A stretch of DNA of 58,557 nt from Spirochaetia bacterium (lineage in GTDB: Bacteria; Spirochaetota; Spirochaetia; CAKZLE01). This document shows, piece after piece, positions 1-8,547 of this stretch. Made by a program: the position numbers and the translations under genes. The stretch covers positions 1 to 58,557 of the forward strand of contig JAIPFY010000012.1 of assembly GCA_021736385.1 (NCBI GenBank), read 5' to 3'. The notes beneath the pieces were generated by a model that was given only the letters and a program-made list of their open reading frames with translations, ran no database searches and was not told the DNA's origin. How positions within the stretch are numbered: the stretch's first letter is position 1; the number at the start of each line of letters is the position of its first letter.

Positions 1-1349
1 GGGTTCTTCTTCATCCTCCACCATGCGAAGGCCAGTACGAGGACGATGACACCGTTCCACAGCCAGAAGTTGTCTGCTGACCAGAGGAAGAGTGCAGCGA
101 TCCAGTTACCGCCGTCACAGATCGATGAGATCATGTTGGCACCTTCGGGGAGGGTGAAGTCTGCAGCCATGGCTGCAGCGGTAGTCCCTGCTGCAAGGTA
201 GTTCATGATATAGATCGAGGGGATCATGAAGATCGTCGACACCACGACTGATCTGAAGACGTTGGCCTTTACGATCGGGATCACCAGTGCGACGAGGAAG
301 GGGATGACGGCAAGGTCACCGAACGGGATCACCTTGTTGCCCGGAAGGATGATGGCAAGGATCAGGGTGATGGGGACCATCAGCAGACCGGTCGCAATAG
401 CGGTGGGATGTCCGACGACGATAGCTGAATCCAGTCCGATGTAGATCTCTCTGTCTCCGGCCTTCTTCTGCAGGAACTCTCGTGCTGCTTCAGAGAGCGG
501 TATGAGACCTTCCATCAGCATGGAGACCATCCTCGGGAGCAGTACCATGACTGCACCGAGTGCGATACCGGTATTGAGCATCTTACCCAGCCAGTAGGTC
601 CAGGGTCCGTCGCCCATGTAGGCGACTGCTGAGAGTACCAGCCCGATCACAACGCCCATGATCAAGGGTTCACCCATGAGGCCGAACTTCTTCTTGATGC
701 TTTCAGGGTCACCCTGGATGTCCCGTACGCCGGGGATCAGGTCTATGACTTTGTTGATGACGATAGCGAAGGGGATCGGTGCAGCTGAGAACCCATGGGG
801 GATCGAGATGCCCGGAAGGTTCAGGGTCTGCTGGATGGCAGGTGCTGTCCAGTCTGCGAAGAAGAGCATGGCAGCGGCGAAGATCAGTGCTGAGATCAGC
901 CCGTACCAGATACTGCCGGTCGCCCACTGTACCAGTCCGCCTGCGAAGGCGAAGTGCCAGAAGTTCCAGATATCGATATTGATCGTCTTGGTCACCTTGG
1001 TGAACAGCAGCAGGAGGTTCAGCAGGATCCCTGCAGGGATGATCAGTGTCGATATCTTCGACCCGAATGCGATCGAGGCGCAGGCAGGCCAGCCGACATC
1101 GATGATGTCCAGCTGCAGTCCGAAGCGCTCGACCATCCCTTGTGATACCGGTCCGATGTTGCTCGAGAGCAGCCCGATGACCAGATTCAGTCCGATGAAC
1201 CCCACACCGAACATGAGTGAGGATCTGATAGCTTTCCCTGGTTTAGCCCCGAAGATCAGAGATAATATGAATAGGATGATCGGAAGCAGTACCGATGCAC
1301 CCAGATCCAGGAAAAAACTGACGATAGATTGTAAAGCCCCTAGTTCCAT
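1..1349 (-). CDS. gatC: Galactitol-type PTS system EIIC component (3' end cut by window edge)
   Basis: Inner-membrane sugar-translocating subunit of a phosphotransferase system, expected to import galactitol or a related polyol with EIIA/EIIB partners that lie outside the window. I translated the minus strand from the ATG at 1347-1349, which has AGGAGG a few bases upstream. The 449 visible codons read as a polytopic membrane protein with the GatC pattern: hydrophobic N-terminus (LGASVLLPIILFILSLIFG), then GFIGLNLVIGLL, the segment ISIPHGFSAAPIPFAIVINK, and GLDSAIVVGHPTAIATGLL near residues 305-325. GatC proteins are about 450 residues, so only the last few codons are missing. A TTGACA/TACGAT promoter lies about 35 bases upstream. 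The family call is strong; the exact sugar is inferred from similarity only. Confidence 0.88.
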   Translation of the reverse strand, partial: MELGALQSIVSFFLDLGASVLLPIILFILSLIFGAKPGKAIRSSLMFGVGFIGLNLVIGLLSSNIGPVSQGMVERFGLQLDIIDVGWPACASIAFGSKISTLIIPAGILLNLLLLFTKVTKTINIDIWNFWHFAFAGGLVQWATGSIWYGLISALIFAAAMLFFADWTAPAIQQTLNLPGISIPHGFSAAPIPFAIVINKVIDLIPGVRDIQGDPESIKKKFGLMGEPLIMGVVIGLVLSAVAYMGDGPWTYWLGKMLNTGIALGAVMVLLPRMVSMLMEGLIPLSEAAREFLQKKAGDREIYIGLDSAIVVGHPTAIATGLLMVPITLILAIILPGNKVIPFGDLAVIPFLVALVIPIVKANVFRSVVVSTIFMIPSIYIMNYLAAGTTAAAMAADFTLPEGANMISSICDGGNWIAALFLWSADNFWLWNGVIVLVLAFAWWRMKKN

Positions 1350-1384
1350 AGATTCCTCCTAACAGATGTTATAACCTGAGTATT

Positions 1385-1412
1385 ATCGTAAACCTGTTTT
1401 TTCATATGTCAA
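1385..1412 (-). promoter_or_regulatory. Putative sigma70 promoter of the PTS gene
   Basis: Reading the minus strand, TTGACA (1407-1412) is followed after 16 bases by TACGAT (1385-1390); an alternative -10, GATAAT, overlaps at 1382-1387. The start codon of gatC lies 35 bases downstream. The rest of 1413-1685 is AT-rich at its left end and shows no other gene. Confidence 0.5.
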
Positions 1413-1685
1413 GTAAAAACTAAAAAGATTTACAAAATTATGATTACAAGTAGCAAAAAAGTGAAAACAATTTGCAAAAATATATCGATACCATAGGAAT
1501 GATACGGAGAACTGACCACACTCCTGCAGTGATGGAGCTCTTCCTGATGGGGGGGTGGTGTCACAGATGCTCCCGTGGTGCAGCACCAGTTGGGGCTTGA
1601 GGTGGACCGCGTATCGGTTTTCGTTGCAATCCTGCAGTCGGGAGCGTATCATGAGGTATGATCGTATCACAGGAAGGAGGTCCGT

Positions 1686-2030
1686 ATGCCCTGTATGGTC
1701 GTACACAGGAATTTTCCCATAGAGAACGAGATGATCGGTACGCTGCAGGATCGTTTCAGCTCGATCATAGAAGAGGTGCTTCATAAACCGAAAGCCTTCA
1801 TCATGATCATCGTAGATGATGAGAAACCCATTCGCTTCGGGGGGAGTGATGAACCTGCACTGCTGCTTGAGGTGAAGAGCATCGGTCTGCCTGGAGATTC
1901 TCCCTCTCGTTTGAGCAGAGAGCTCTGCAGGGCAGCCGAGCACTTGGTATCGGTGCCGCAGAACAGGATCTATATCGAGTTCCGTGATGTCCCACGGGAT
2001 CTATGGGGTTGGGATGGCTCTACCTTCTGA
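1686..2030 (+). CDS. MIF-like tautomerase (macrophage migration inhibitory factor family)
   Basis: A 114-residue protein of the MIF/phenylpyruvate tautomerase family; human MIF is the same length. Pro2, the catalytic base after Met removal, is present in MPCMVVHRN. Further family landmarks are FGGSDEPALLLEVKSIG (about 51-67, matching MIF's FGGSSEP...SIG) and the C-terminal GWDGSTF (matching GWNNSTF). The residue equivalent to MIF Asn97 appears to be Glu (IYIEF against VYINY), so substrate preference may differ. The start is supported by AGGAAGGAGG just upstream. The gene stands alone and ends at a hairpin shared with the convergent acyl-CoA synthetase. The biological role in bacteria is unclear; the fold assignment is secure. 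Confidence 0.85.
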   Translation: MPCMVVHRNFPIENEMIGTLQDRFSSIIEEVLHKPKAFIMIIVDDEKPIRFGGSDEPALLLEVKSIGLPGDSPSRLSRELCRAAEHLVSVPQNRIYIEFRDVPRDLWGWDGSTF

Positions 2031-2133
2031 CAGGGGAACGTGTTCAGGGCTGTTGTATGTGGTTTTGATTGATGTGTACCGGTGATACCTAACAGAGAGC
2101 CCTTGCTGCCGACACCTCATACTGTGTGACAGA

Positions 2134-2189
2134 GACTACCAACAGCAGGCCCGTCGTTCTCATCAGAGAAGACGGGCCTGCTGGTAGTC
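2134..2189. terminator. Bidirectional hairpin terminator
   Basis: The arm at 2134-2155 (GACTACCA...GCAGGCCCGTC) pairs with 2171-2189 (GACGGGCCTGCTGGTAGTC), with a three-base bulge in the left arm. It sits between two convergent genes, so it probably ends transcription from both sides. Confidence 0.75.
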
Positions 2190-2222
2190 CTTCGTATGCT
2201 GCAGCGCTGGATCCTTCGCTCG

Positions 2223-4154
2223 TTATGAGTAGAAGAGTTCCTTGACAGCCTCTCTGTTCCTGCTGTTGTAGAAGTCCTTCTCTTCGTACATGGCGTCGAT
2301 CCTGTCCTGGTAGGTCTCTATGACTTTATGTCTGACGAGCTTCATGGTCGAGTTGATCAGCTTGTCTTTCTCAGAGAACTCCTTCTGGATGATCTCGAAG
2401 CTCGAGGGGACCCACTGCAGGGGTACGAGCTTGGGATCCTTCTCTTTGAAGCGATACAGATCCTCTTCGATCCTGCGCATCAGTTCATCGACCTGTTCAT
2501 CGATGCTGCCGCTCATCCCGTCCTTCCATGCTCGTACGGTCTCCGTATCGAGGGTGACCAGGGCGGTGGTGAAGGCCTTATGGTCGTTGTAGACCATGAG
2601 CTGGCTGACGGCCTGGCTATGATTGATGATGGCCTCTTCTACCTCTTCGGGTGAGTACTTCTCACCGTCAGGAGCGATCAGCAGGGCTTTGGCCCGTCCG
2701 GTGACGACCAGGAATCGATCAGCATCGATGTACCCGAGATCTCCAGTCCACAGCCATCCGTCACGCAGGACCTCTTTGCTGGCCTTCTCGTTCTTGAAGT
2801 AGCCCTTCATCACGTTCAGTCCCTTGATCACGATCTCTCCCCGTTCTCCCACCGCTGCTTCCTCAGTGTCCGACTTCATGATCTTGCATTCGATGCTCGG
2901 TGCGATGACTCCCGAGGAGCCGAACTTGTGACGCATGGGGGTGTTCGAACAGATGATCGGTGCTGCTTCGGTAAGTCCGTAGCCCTGAAAGACCGGTACC
3001 CCGATGGCTGCGAAGAAGTTCTGCTGTCTGACTTCAAGCAGGGCTCCTCCACCTACGCAGTACTGTATCTGGGAACCGAAGATCTCTCTGATCTTGGGGA
3101 AGACCAGAGTAGAGGCCAGTTTGTGGGCCGGGGTATAGCGGAGGCGGACTCCCAGTGATGGTTTGTGGAACCCATCACCATTGAGCTTGATCCCGGCATT
3201 GACCCCGGCGGTGAAGATCGAATTGATCAGGCCGCCTTTCTTGGCGACTCCTGATACGATCTTCTTCATGAAGTTCCCGGACAGGGAGGGGACGGTCATG
3301 AGGTAGGTGGGGTTGGTCTCCACGAGATTGCCCGGTATGTTCCTGATGATGTTCATCGAACCACCGCGTGCATCGACGAAGTTCAGGGTGATGCCCCTGA
3401 GCAGGGATGCATAGGTGCCGACGGTATGAGCGAAGGAGTGGTCGAGCGGAAGGATGATCAGGGTCGAGAAGCTGGCATCCTTCAGGTCGAACAGGGCTAT
3501 GGCATCTTCAGCATTGGTGTAGTAGTTCAGGTGGGTGAGCATGATGCCCTTGGGGTTCCCGGTCGTCCCTGAGGTGTAGCAGATGTTCACGACATCCTGC
3601 TCGCCGATGCTCTGTTCGAGGGCCCTGACCGCATCAGGGGCCGCTGCGAGTTCTTTCTCGCCGAGTTCGAGCAGGTCCTGCCAGGTGAAGATCCCCGTGC
3701 CCCGGCTGAGCTTGAGTTCTGCTGCCGCTTTCTCGAAGTTCTCATCAGCATCATCAAGGTAGAAGATCACTGGAGGGTGATCGATGGACGGCCAGGCACT
3801 CACGAGCTTGGCGATAGTGTTGCTGCTGATGAAAAATCCGGAAGATTCTGAATGGTTGACCCGGAAGGCGACCTCTTCTGGAGTCAGCTTGATCGAGAGC
3901 GGGACCGAGATACCAGCAGCTTTGAGAATGCCGAACTCCCCGGTGATCCACTCCGGTCTTCCCTCTGCCAGGATCGCCGTCGTATTCTCTTTCTTGAACC
4001 CCAGTGAGAGCACCGCTGCCGCGATCAGATCAGATTCTCTGTCGGTATCAGCGAAGGTCCATCCTTTCCAGCCTGAATCCACTTTCTTAGCGGTATAGGA
4101 CCTCTGAGGGTATCGTTGTGCTGCCCCGTGCAGCATGTCTATGACTGTCTTCAT
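2223..4154 (-). CDS. Long-chain acyl-CoA synthetase (AMP-forming)
   Basis: A 643-residue adenylate-forming enzyme that activates a carboxylic acid, most likely a long-chain fatty acid, with ATP and CoA. The AMP-binding signature YTSGTTGNPKGIMLTHLN is near residue 193, GYGLTEAAPIICS near 395, WTGDLGYIDADRFLVVTGRA near 468, and a C-terminal GEKYSPEEVEEAI. The loop after GRA reads KALLIAPDGEKYSP instead of the common GR.KD.I...GEN.SP, a modest variation. It follows the GNAT gene on the same strand after a 133-base gap, so it may be co-transcribed with it or have its own promoter. Length fits the long-chain FACS group. Substrate chain length cannot be read from sequence alone. Confidence 0.88.
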   Translation of the reverse strand: MKTVIDMLHGAAQRYPQRSYTAKKVDSGWKGWTFADTDRESDLIAAAVLSLGFKKENTTAILAEGRPEWITGEFGILKAAGISVPLSIKLTPEEVAFRVNHSESSGFFISSNTIAKLVSAWPSIDHPPVIFYLDDADENFEKAAAELKLSRGTGIFTWQDLLELGEKELAAAPDAVRALEQSIGEQDVVNICYTSGTTGNPKGIMLTHLNYYTNAEDAIALFDLKDASFSTLIILPLDHSFAHTVGTYASLLRGITLNFVDARGGSMNIIRNIPGNLVETNPTYLMTVPSLSGNFMKKIVSGVAKKGGLINSIFTAGVNAGIKLNGDGFHKPSLGVRLRYTPAHKLASTLVFPKIREIFGSQIQYCVGGGALLEVRQQNFFAAIGVPVFQGYGLTEAAPIICSNTPMRHKFGSSGVIAPSIECKIMKSDTEEAAVGERGEIVIKGLNVMKGYFKNEKASKEVLRDGWLWTGDLGYIDADRFLVVTGRAKALLIAPDGEKYSPEEVEEAIINHSQAVSQLMVYNDHKAFTTALVTLDTETVRAWKDGMSGSIDEQVDELMRRIEEDLYRFKEKDPKLVPLQWVPSSFEIIQKEFSEKDKLINSTMKLVRHKVIETYQDRIDAMYEEKDFYNSRNREAVKELFYS

Positions 4155-4287
4155 ACTTGTACTTCCTTTTGCCGTATCATGGTAGCATCGAGCGAACTGA
4201 TTTTGACATTATAGCGTGTAACGCCAAAAATAGCTATGGAATACTCAGTGGTAATCAGAGGATACCTGCACGACAGAGGTGCCTGTG

Positions 4288-5406
4288 CTAGATGGATCGT
4301 CTGAAGCAGCGTCTTCGTTTATGCTGCTGTGTCTCGAAGCTCTTCCACTGGCTCTGTACATTGACGTTGTCTTCCAGTTCGGGTCCGGTCTCGGCGAATT
4401 GGATCCCGTTCTTGATGGCCTGCTGGATGCCGGCATTCATGATGATCGCATTCACTCCCCGCCCGGTATACTCCGGTTTTACCGCGATGAGGTACATGTC
4501 GAGGACGGTATGGTGTTTGAGGGCGTGTTTGATGCGGAAGATCCCGGTCGGCAGCAGCCGTCCTTTCGATCTCCGTACTGCCTCTGCGAGAGAGGGAACC
4601 ATGAGACCGAATCCCAGGACCTCCTCATCCTTGTCGGTGACGATGAACAGGTATTCCAATGTCACCAGTGAGACGAACTGCTTGATCGTCATATCGACCT
4701 GGGCATCGGTAAGGGGGTAGAAGCCGTAGAGTTCCTTGAAGGAGTCATTGTACATGGCAAAGGCCTTCTTCATGTAGGGGATGACTTTCCTCTTACTGGT
4801 GAAGGTCATCAGCTTGTAGCCGTTGCGCTTCATGGCGATGTTGGTGATCCTCTCGATCCTGGGGTCCATCTCCTTGGGTACTGATACCTTGTATTCGACC
4901 CAGTCGACCTCTTTCTCGAACTGCAGTTCGTTCATGTGTTCGACGTAGTAGGGGTGGTTGTAGAGGGTGATGAACATACTCGGCTGATCGAAGCCCTCGA
5001 TCAGCATGCCCTCCTTGTCGAGGTCTGAGAAGCCGATGGGGCCTATGATCGTATCCATGCCCCGCTCTTTTCCCCACTGTGAGACCTTCTCGATGAGCAT
5101 TCGCGATACTTCTATATCATCTATCACATCATAGCGGTTGAATCTGACTTCTTGTGTCTTGTTCTGTTCATTGAGTTTATGATTGATCAGTCCTGCGATC
5201 CGTCCGACGATCTTCCCGTCTTCTTTCGCGAGAAAGCAGATCGTCTCCACATGGTCGTATGCCGGGTTCTTCTTCGGATTGAAGTTCCACTTCTCATCGA
5301 AGATGAGCGAGGGGACGAAGTAGGGATTATCTTTATAGAGGGTAACAGGAAAGGTGAAGAAGTCATGAAACTCTTTTCGTGTGGTGACCGTAGATACTGT
5401 GATCAT
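4288..5406 (-). CDS. GNAT-family N-acetyltransferase (YghO-like)
   Basis: A 372-residue protein with a C-terminal GNAT fold. LDMYLIAVKPEYTGRGVNAIIM (about residues 300-321) resembles the acetyl-CoA-binding motif A (R/Q-x-x-G-x-G/A), here with GRGV. The N-terminal part includes FHDFFTFPVTLYKDNPYFVPSL and GPIGFSDLDKEGMLIEGFD, features I associate with large YghO-type acetyltransferases whose substrate is unknown. The last residues (QHKRRRCFRRSI) are very basic and may be a locally altered C-terminus. It lies upstream of the acyl-CoA synthetase on the same strand. Assignment to GNAT is good; the acceptor is unknown. Confidence 0.7.
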   Translation of the reverse strand: MITVSTVTTRKEFHDFFTFPVTLYKDNPYFVPSLIFDEKWNFNPKKNPAYDHVETICFLAKEDGKIVGRIAGLINHKLNEQNKTQEVRFNRYDVIDDIEVSRMLIEKVSQWGKERGMDTIIGPIGFSDLDKEGMLIEGFDQPSMFITLYNHPYYVEHMNELQFEKEVDWVEYKVSVPKEMDPRIERITNIAMKRNGYKLMTFTSKRKVIPYMKKAFAMYNDSFKELYGFYPLTDAQVDMTIKQFVSLVTLEYLFIVTDKDEEVLGFGLMVPSLAEAVRRSKGRLLPTGIFRIKHALKHHTVLDMYLIAVKPEYTGRGVNAIIMNAGIQQAIKNGIQFAETGPELEDNVNVQSQWKSFETQQHKRRRCFRRSI

Positions 5407-5519
5407 TGAGCTCCCCTTGAGACATGTTTGAGTCAGTGTAGCCTGCTGGTGTGAGATTGTACAATAAAAAAAGATAAAAAGACAAGTTCTGCACGGGAAG
5501 CAACATCACGTGCAGTATG

Positions 5520-5546
5520 ATCATACAGGATACCGCTCTGTATGAT
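5520..5546 (-). terminator. Possible hairpin terminator of the HAD gene
   Basis: ATCATACAG (5520-5528) and CTGTATGAT (5538-5546) form a perfect 9-bp stem with a 9-base loop, just past the stop codon of the HAD gene on the minus strand. No clear T-run follows, so this is tentative. Confidence 0.4.
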
Positions 5547-5556
5547 ATAGTCTGTT

Positions 5557-6234
5557 TCAGTCCCCGTCTCTCTGCTGTTCGTGGATGAACGAAAAGAGTC
5601 GGTCGCACTGTGCAGGGGAGAAGTCCTCCAATGTGATATCTGCAAGCTCGGAGTCCTGATGGCCCTCGGGGTCCCGCAGGGACGCACAGAGCATCCCGGC
5701 TGCAGCAGCTGCCCTGATCCCATTGGTTGAATCTTCTACTACCAGACAATCGCAAGGATCGGAGCCGCAGAGTCCTGCAGCGGTGAGGAAGATGTCGGGG
5801 AAGGGTTTTCCCCGCTCGATGTGGGCACCGCTCACCAGATGGCTGAAGTGGTGCTGTATCCCGATGGCTTCGGTGACATGTTCGATAAGTTCGATGCAGG
5901 AGGAGGAGCCTACCGCGAGGGTGATCCCCTCTTCGCTGCAGCGCTCGAGCAGCGGTATGATCCCGGGCATCGGTACGAGCTCGGTGGTCTTGAATGCTGA
6001 GAGCATGAACTGCTGACTCTCATCGGTGAGCTGCCTGATCGATGGGGTGAGGCAGAACTCCTGTTTGAGCCGTCTGAGCATGCTCACCGGGGGTGTCCCT
6101 ACGAACTCCCTCTTGTAGAACTCTTCTGAGACCGGTGCTCCGATCGATCTGAAGTACTGCAGATTGACCTGCATGTGCAGTGGTTCACTGTCTATGAGCA
6201 CGCCGTCCATATCGAAGATCATCGTCTCTATCAT
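5557..6234 (-). CDS. HAD-superfamily phosphatase / beta-phosphoglucomutase-like
   Basis: A 225-residue haloacid dehalogenase-like protein. Motif I is FDMDGVLIDSEP at residues 7-18, with the nucleophile Asp and the general acid Asp two residues on. A motif II-like Ser lies in LAVGSSSC (about 112), the motif III Lys in ERGKPFPDIFLTAA, and motif IV in VVEDSTNGIRAAAAAGM (about 166-182). The GVLIDSEP start and the helical cap are typical of the beta-phosphoglucomutase subfamily, which acts on small sugar phosphates. It is transcribed toward the GNAT gene. Substrate is not determinable; a sugar-phosphate role fits the sugar-rich neighbourhood. Confidence 0.82.
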   Translation of the reverse strand: MIETMIFDMDGVLIDSEPLHMQVNLQYFRSIGAPVSEEFYKREFVGTPPVSMLRRLKQEFCLTPSIRQLTDESQQFMLSAFKTTELVPMPGIIPLLERCSEEGITLAVGSSSCIELIEHVTEAIGIQHHFSHLVSGAHIERGKPFPDIFLTAAGLCGSDPCDCLVVEDSTNGIRAAAAAGMLCASLRDPEGHQDSELADITLEDFSPAQCDRLFSFIHEQQRDGD

Positions 6235-6375
6235 ACCGTTCTCCTCATCGCGCCTATCTTACGGGATGCTGTCGACAGATGCAATATGCTCAGAGTGAGC
6301 GTTTGGTGTACCAGATGGTGCTGATGAGACCGGGGTGATCATCAGGTAGCCTGATCAAGCTCTGCTGTAAGCTGA

Positions 6376-6648
6376 TCAGGTGCCCATAACAGTTGTTTCC
6401 TGCCTCCGGTTACGGAAGTAGAGCAGGAGATCGGTGAAGACCATGACGGCGTTGAGGATGTAGAGGATGATGATCGGGTCACGGGCATACGCCAGCTTGT
6501 GGGCGATCCCGCAGAGATAGCCGAAGAGGATGATCAGCAGGAACAGCAGGCTCTTACCCCTGGTGCTTCTGGTGGTGTAAGATGTATAGATGGATGCAGG
6601 CCAGGCTGCACCGAAGGAGAGCAGCATGAGGGATTCGAATATACTCAT
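6376..6648 (-). CDS. Small membrane protein, PQ-loop / SemiSWEET-like
   Basis: I place the start at the ATG at 6646-6648, preceded by AGGAG, rather than at an in-frame upstream codon; this gives 90 residues. The protein has about three hydrophobic helices and the segment WPASIYTSYTTRSTRGKS (about 14-31), which matches the PQ-loop pattern P-x-I-x(4)-T/K-x-S-T-x-G-x-S. The C-terminus is basic (YFRNRRQE). PQ-loop half-transporters of this size (SemiSWEETs) move sugars as dimers, but many short PQ-loop-like proteins have no known function. It lies just downstream of a sugar ABC operon, separated from it by a terminator-like hairpin. Confidence 0.6.
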   Translation of the reverse strand: MSIFESLMLLSFGAAWPASIYTSYTTRSTRGKSLLFLLIILFGYLCGIAHKLAYARDPIIILYILNAVMVFTDLLLYFRNRRQETTVMGT

Positions 6649-6720
6649 AGCACAGGTACTCCTTTGTTGATGACAGGTCGTTCGTGAAGTGTGCCCGAAG
6701 GCTGTTCCCGCCTCCCGGAT

Positions 6721-6753
6721 ATGCAGGGTCCTTTTGGGCAGAGGACCCTGCAT
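6721..6753 (-). terminator. Hairpin after the sugar ABC operon
   Basis: ATGCAGGGTCC (6721-6731) and GGACCCTGCAT (6743-6753) make a perfect 11-bp stem around an 11-base loop. It lies between the last permease gene and the small membrane protein gene, both on the minus strand, and probably ends or weakens transcription of the importer operon. Confidence 0.6.
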
Positions 6754-6765
6754 GCCGGTGCAGCC

Positions 6766-7599
6766 TCATTCTTTCACCGCTCCGCTGGTCAGCCCGCTGA
6801 TGAACTGTTTCTGGAGAAAGCCGTAGAGGATCATGATCGGCAGCAGGGCGATGAGGAACGAGGCGAAGGCGATGGAGTAGTCGAAGAGGTACTCGCCCTT
6901 GAAATTGTACTGGAACAGGGGGAGGGTCCACTTCTCTCTGCTGTTGTTCAGCATCAGCAGCGGAAGGAAGAAGTCATTCCAGCTGAAGAGACCGCGCATG
7001 ATCACCACCGTCAGGATCATCGGCTTGAGCAGCGGGAAAATGATGAGCAGGTAGCTCTGGATCACCGATGCCCCGTCGATGACTGCAGCCTCCTCCAGAG
7101 AGGGGGGGATGGCTTTATAGTAGCCTACCAGCAGGAAGACCCCCTGCATCAGGGAGAAGGTGATATAGAGGATGATGATCCCCGGAATCGACATCATGTT
7201 GAACCTACTCAGGAGCTTGATCAGCGGGATCATGACTACCTGGAACGGGATGAACAGCCCGATGGTGAAGTAGTAGTAGAGAAAGCGATATCCCCTGTGG
7301 ACAGCCATCTGCTTTCCGATGGCATATGATGTCAGGGGAGCGAATATGATGATACCTGCCACCGTACCGGCAGTGATCACTGCTGAGTTGAAGGTGTTCC
7401 TGAAAAAGAAGGGTGTCCGCATCACATAGAGGAAGTTATCGAAATAGAGACTTCTCGGGAGCGAGAAGAAACTGACCGAGGATTCTGCCTGTGTCTTCAT
7501 TGCTGTCACGATCAGGACGTACATCGGCAGCAGGATCAGGAGGGAACCGGTGATCAGCAGAGCCTTGCTCAGGAGCCCGGCGATGGCTGTTCTGTTCAT
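6766..7599 (-). CDS. Sugar ABC transporter permease (MalG type)
   Basis: A 277-residue inner-membrane permease of the carbohydrate-uptake-1 family, second of the pair that forms the import channel. It has six predicted membrane helices. The EAA loop is visible as SLEEAAVIDGASVIQSYLLIIFPLLKP (about 170-196), with the conserved EAA and G that contact the ATPase. The start overlaps the end of the upstream permease gene by four bases, as usual for translational coupling. No ATPase gene is in the operon, so a shared MsmX/UgpC-type ATPase elsewhere is expected. The substrate is a sugar or sugar derivative by family. Confidence 0.9.
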   Translation of the reverse strand: MNRTAIAGLLSKALLITGSLLILLPMYVLIVTAMKTQAESSVSFFSLPRSLYFDNFLYVMRTPFFFRNTFNSAVITAGTVAGIIIFAPLTSYAIGKQMAVHRGYRFLYYYFTIGLFIPFQVVMIPLIKLLSRFNMMSIPGIIILYITFSLMQGVFLLVGYYKAIPPSLEEAAVIDGASVIQSYLLIIFPLLKPMILTVVIMRGLFSWNDFFLPLLMLNNSREKWTLPLFQYNFKGEYLFDYSIAFASFLIALLPIMILYGFLQKQFISGLTSGAVKE

Positions 7600-8459
7600 G
7601 CATGTGCCTCTCTTCTTCCAAGGAGTCTGATCTGTACGATCGAGATGACGGTTATGAGGAGGAATATGACGAAGGATTCCGTGACCGCATAACTGAACTT
7701 CATCTCCTTGAAGGCATTGGTATAGATCAGGAATGCCATGGATTCAGTAGCTCGTCCCGGCCCTCCATCAGTCAGGGCAGCGATATAGTCAAAGACCATG
7801 AGCCCGCTCTTCAGGGTCACCACCAGATTCATGCTGATCACCGGGATGATGAACGGGAAGGTGACATGGGAGAATCGCTGGAGGACTCCTGCCCCTTCCA
7901 GTTGAGCGACCTCATAGAGCTCTTTGGGTACACTCTGCAGTCCTGCCAGGTAGAGTATGATCGGGATCGCGGTCCCCTGCCAGATATTGACCAGCAGTAC
8001 TCCGTATTCTGCGGTATCCTGATCTGCAAGCAGATTGGTCTGCAGGAGCGGGATCTGCAGCAGATCACCGATCCAGGGGATCACATGATAGAAGATCTGA
8101 TTGAAGATGAGTCCTACCGTCACCATGCTGAGTACTGCGGGAAAGAAGAAGAGTGAACGGTAGAATCGTGTGCCTCGCAGTCTCCCGTTGAGCAGTGATG
8201 CGATCACCAGGGCCAGGAGGTTGATCGCGATCACCAGCAGGACGGTATAGTGGAGAGTGAACCCCAGAGAGTCGAGGAATCTCGAGTCCTGCAGGATACG
8301 CAGGTAGTTCCTTCCCCCGATCAGCGAATAGCTCCGCCGTATACCGTTCCAATCGGTGAGACTGTAGAAGAACCCCACAGCTACCGGGAAGACCCAGAAG
8401 AGGGTGTAGCTGATGACTGCCGGCAGTACGAACAGCCCGTAGATCTTTTGTGATTTCAT
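7596..8459 (-). CDS. Sugar ABC transporter permease (MalF type)
   Basis: A 287-residue permease paired with the MalG-type gene that follows. It begins with a short basic stretch and a helix (GLFVLPAVISYTLFWVFPVAVGFFYSL in two pieces), as in UgpA/LacF proteins. The EAA loop reads LYEVAQLEGAGVLQRFSHVTFP (about 180-201). It lies downstream of the binding-protein gene, with a strong hairpin in the 88-base gap between them. Expression is probably tied to the divergent two-component system. Confidence 0.9.
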   Translation of the reverse strand: MKSQKIYGLFVLPAVISYTLFWVFPVAVGFFYSLTDWNGIRRSYSLIGGRNYLRILQDSRFLDSLGFTLHYTVLLVIAINLLALVIASLLNGRLRGTRFYRSLFFFPAVLSMVTVGLIFNQIFYHVIPWIGDLLQIPLLQTNLLADQDTAEYGVLLVNIWQGTAIPIILYLAGLQSVPKELYEVAQLEGAGVLQRFSHVTFPFIIPVISMNLVVTLKSGLMVFDYIAALTDGGPGRATESMAFLIYTNAFKEMKFSYAVTESFVIFLLITVISIVQIRLLGRREAHA

Positions 8460-8487
8460 ATCTGTTCCTGTTGATGCTCGTCGAAAC

Positions 8488-8521
8488 GAGGGACAGGCGG
8501 GAAAACAGCCGCCTGTCCCTC
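8488..8521 (-). terminator. Hairpin between binding-protein and permease genes
   Basis: GAGGGACAGGCGG (8488-8500) pairs perfectly with CCGCCTGTCCCTC (8509-8521) around an 8-base loop. It follows the stop of the binding-protein gene and precedes the permease genes on the same strand. It lacks a long T-run, so partial termination or protection of the upstream mRNA is more likely than a full stop. Confidence 0.65.
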
Positions 8522-8547
8522 AGGAGAACTCTCAGTCCATGCAGCTG

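Noticed and set aside
658..1362. Long plus-strand open frame (234 codons)
   Set aside because: It lies opposite the gatC gene, whose translation matches a known family; the plus frame has no ribosome site or family features.
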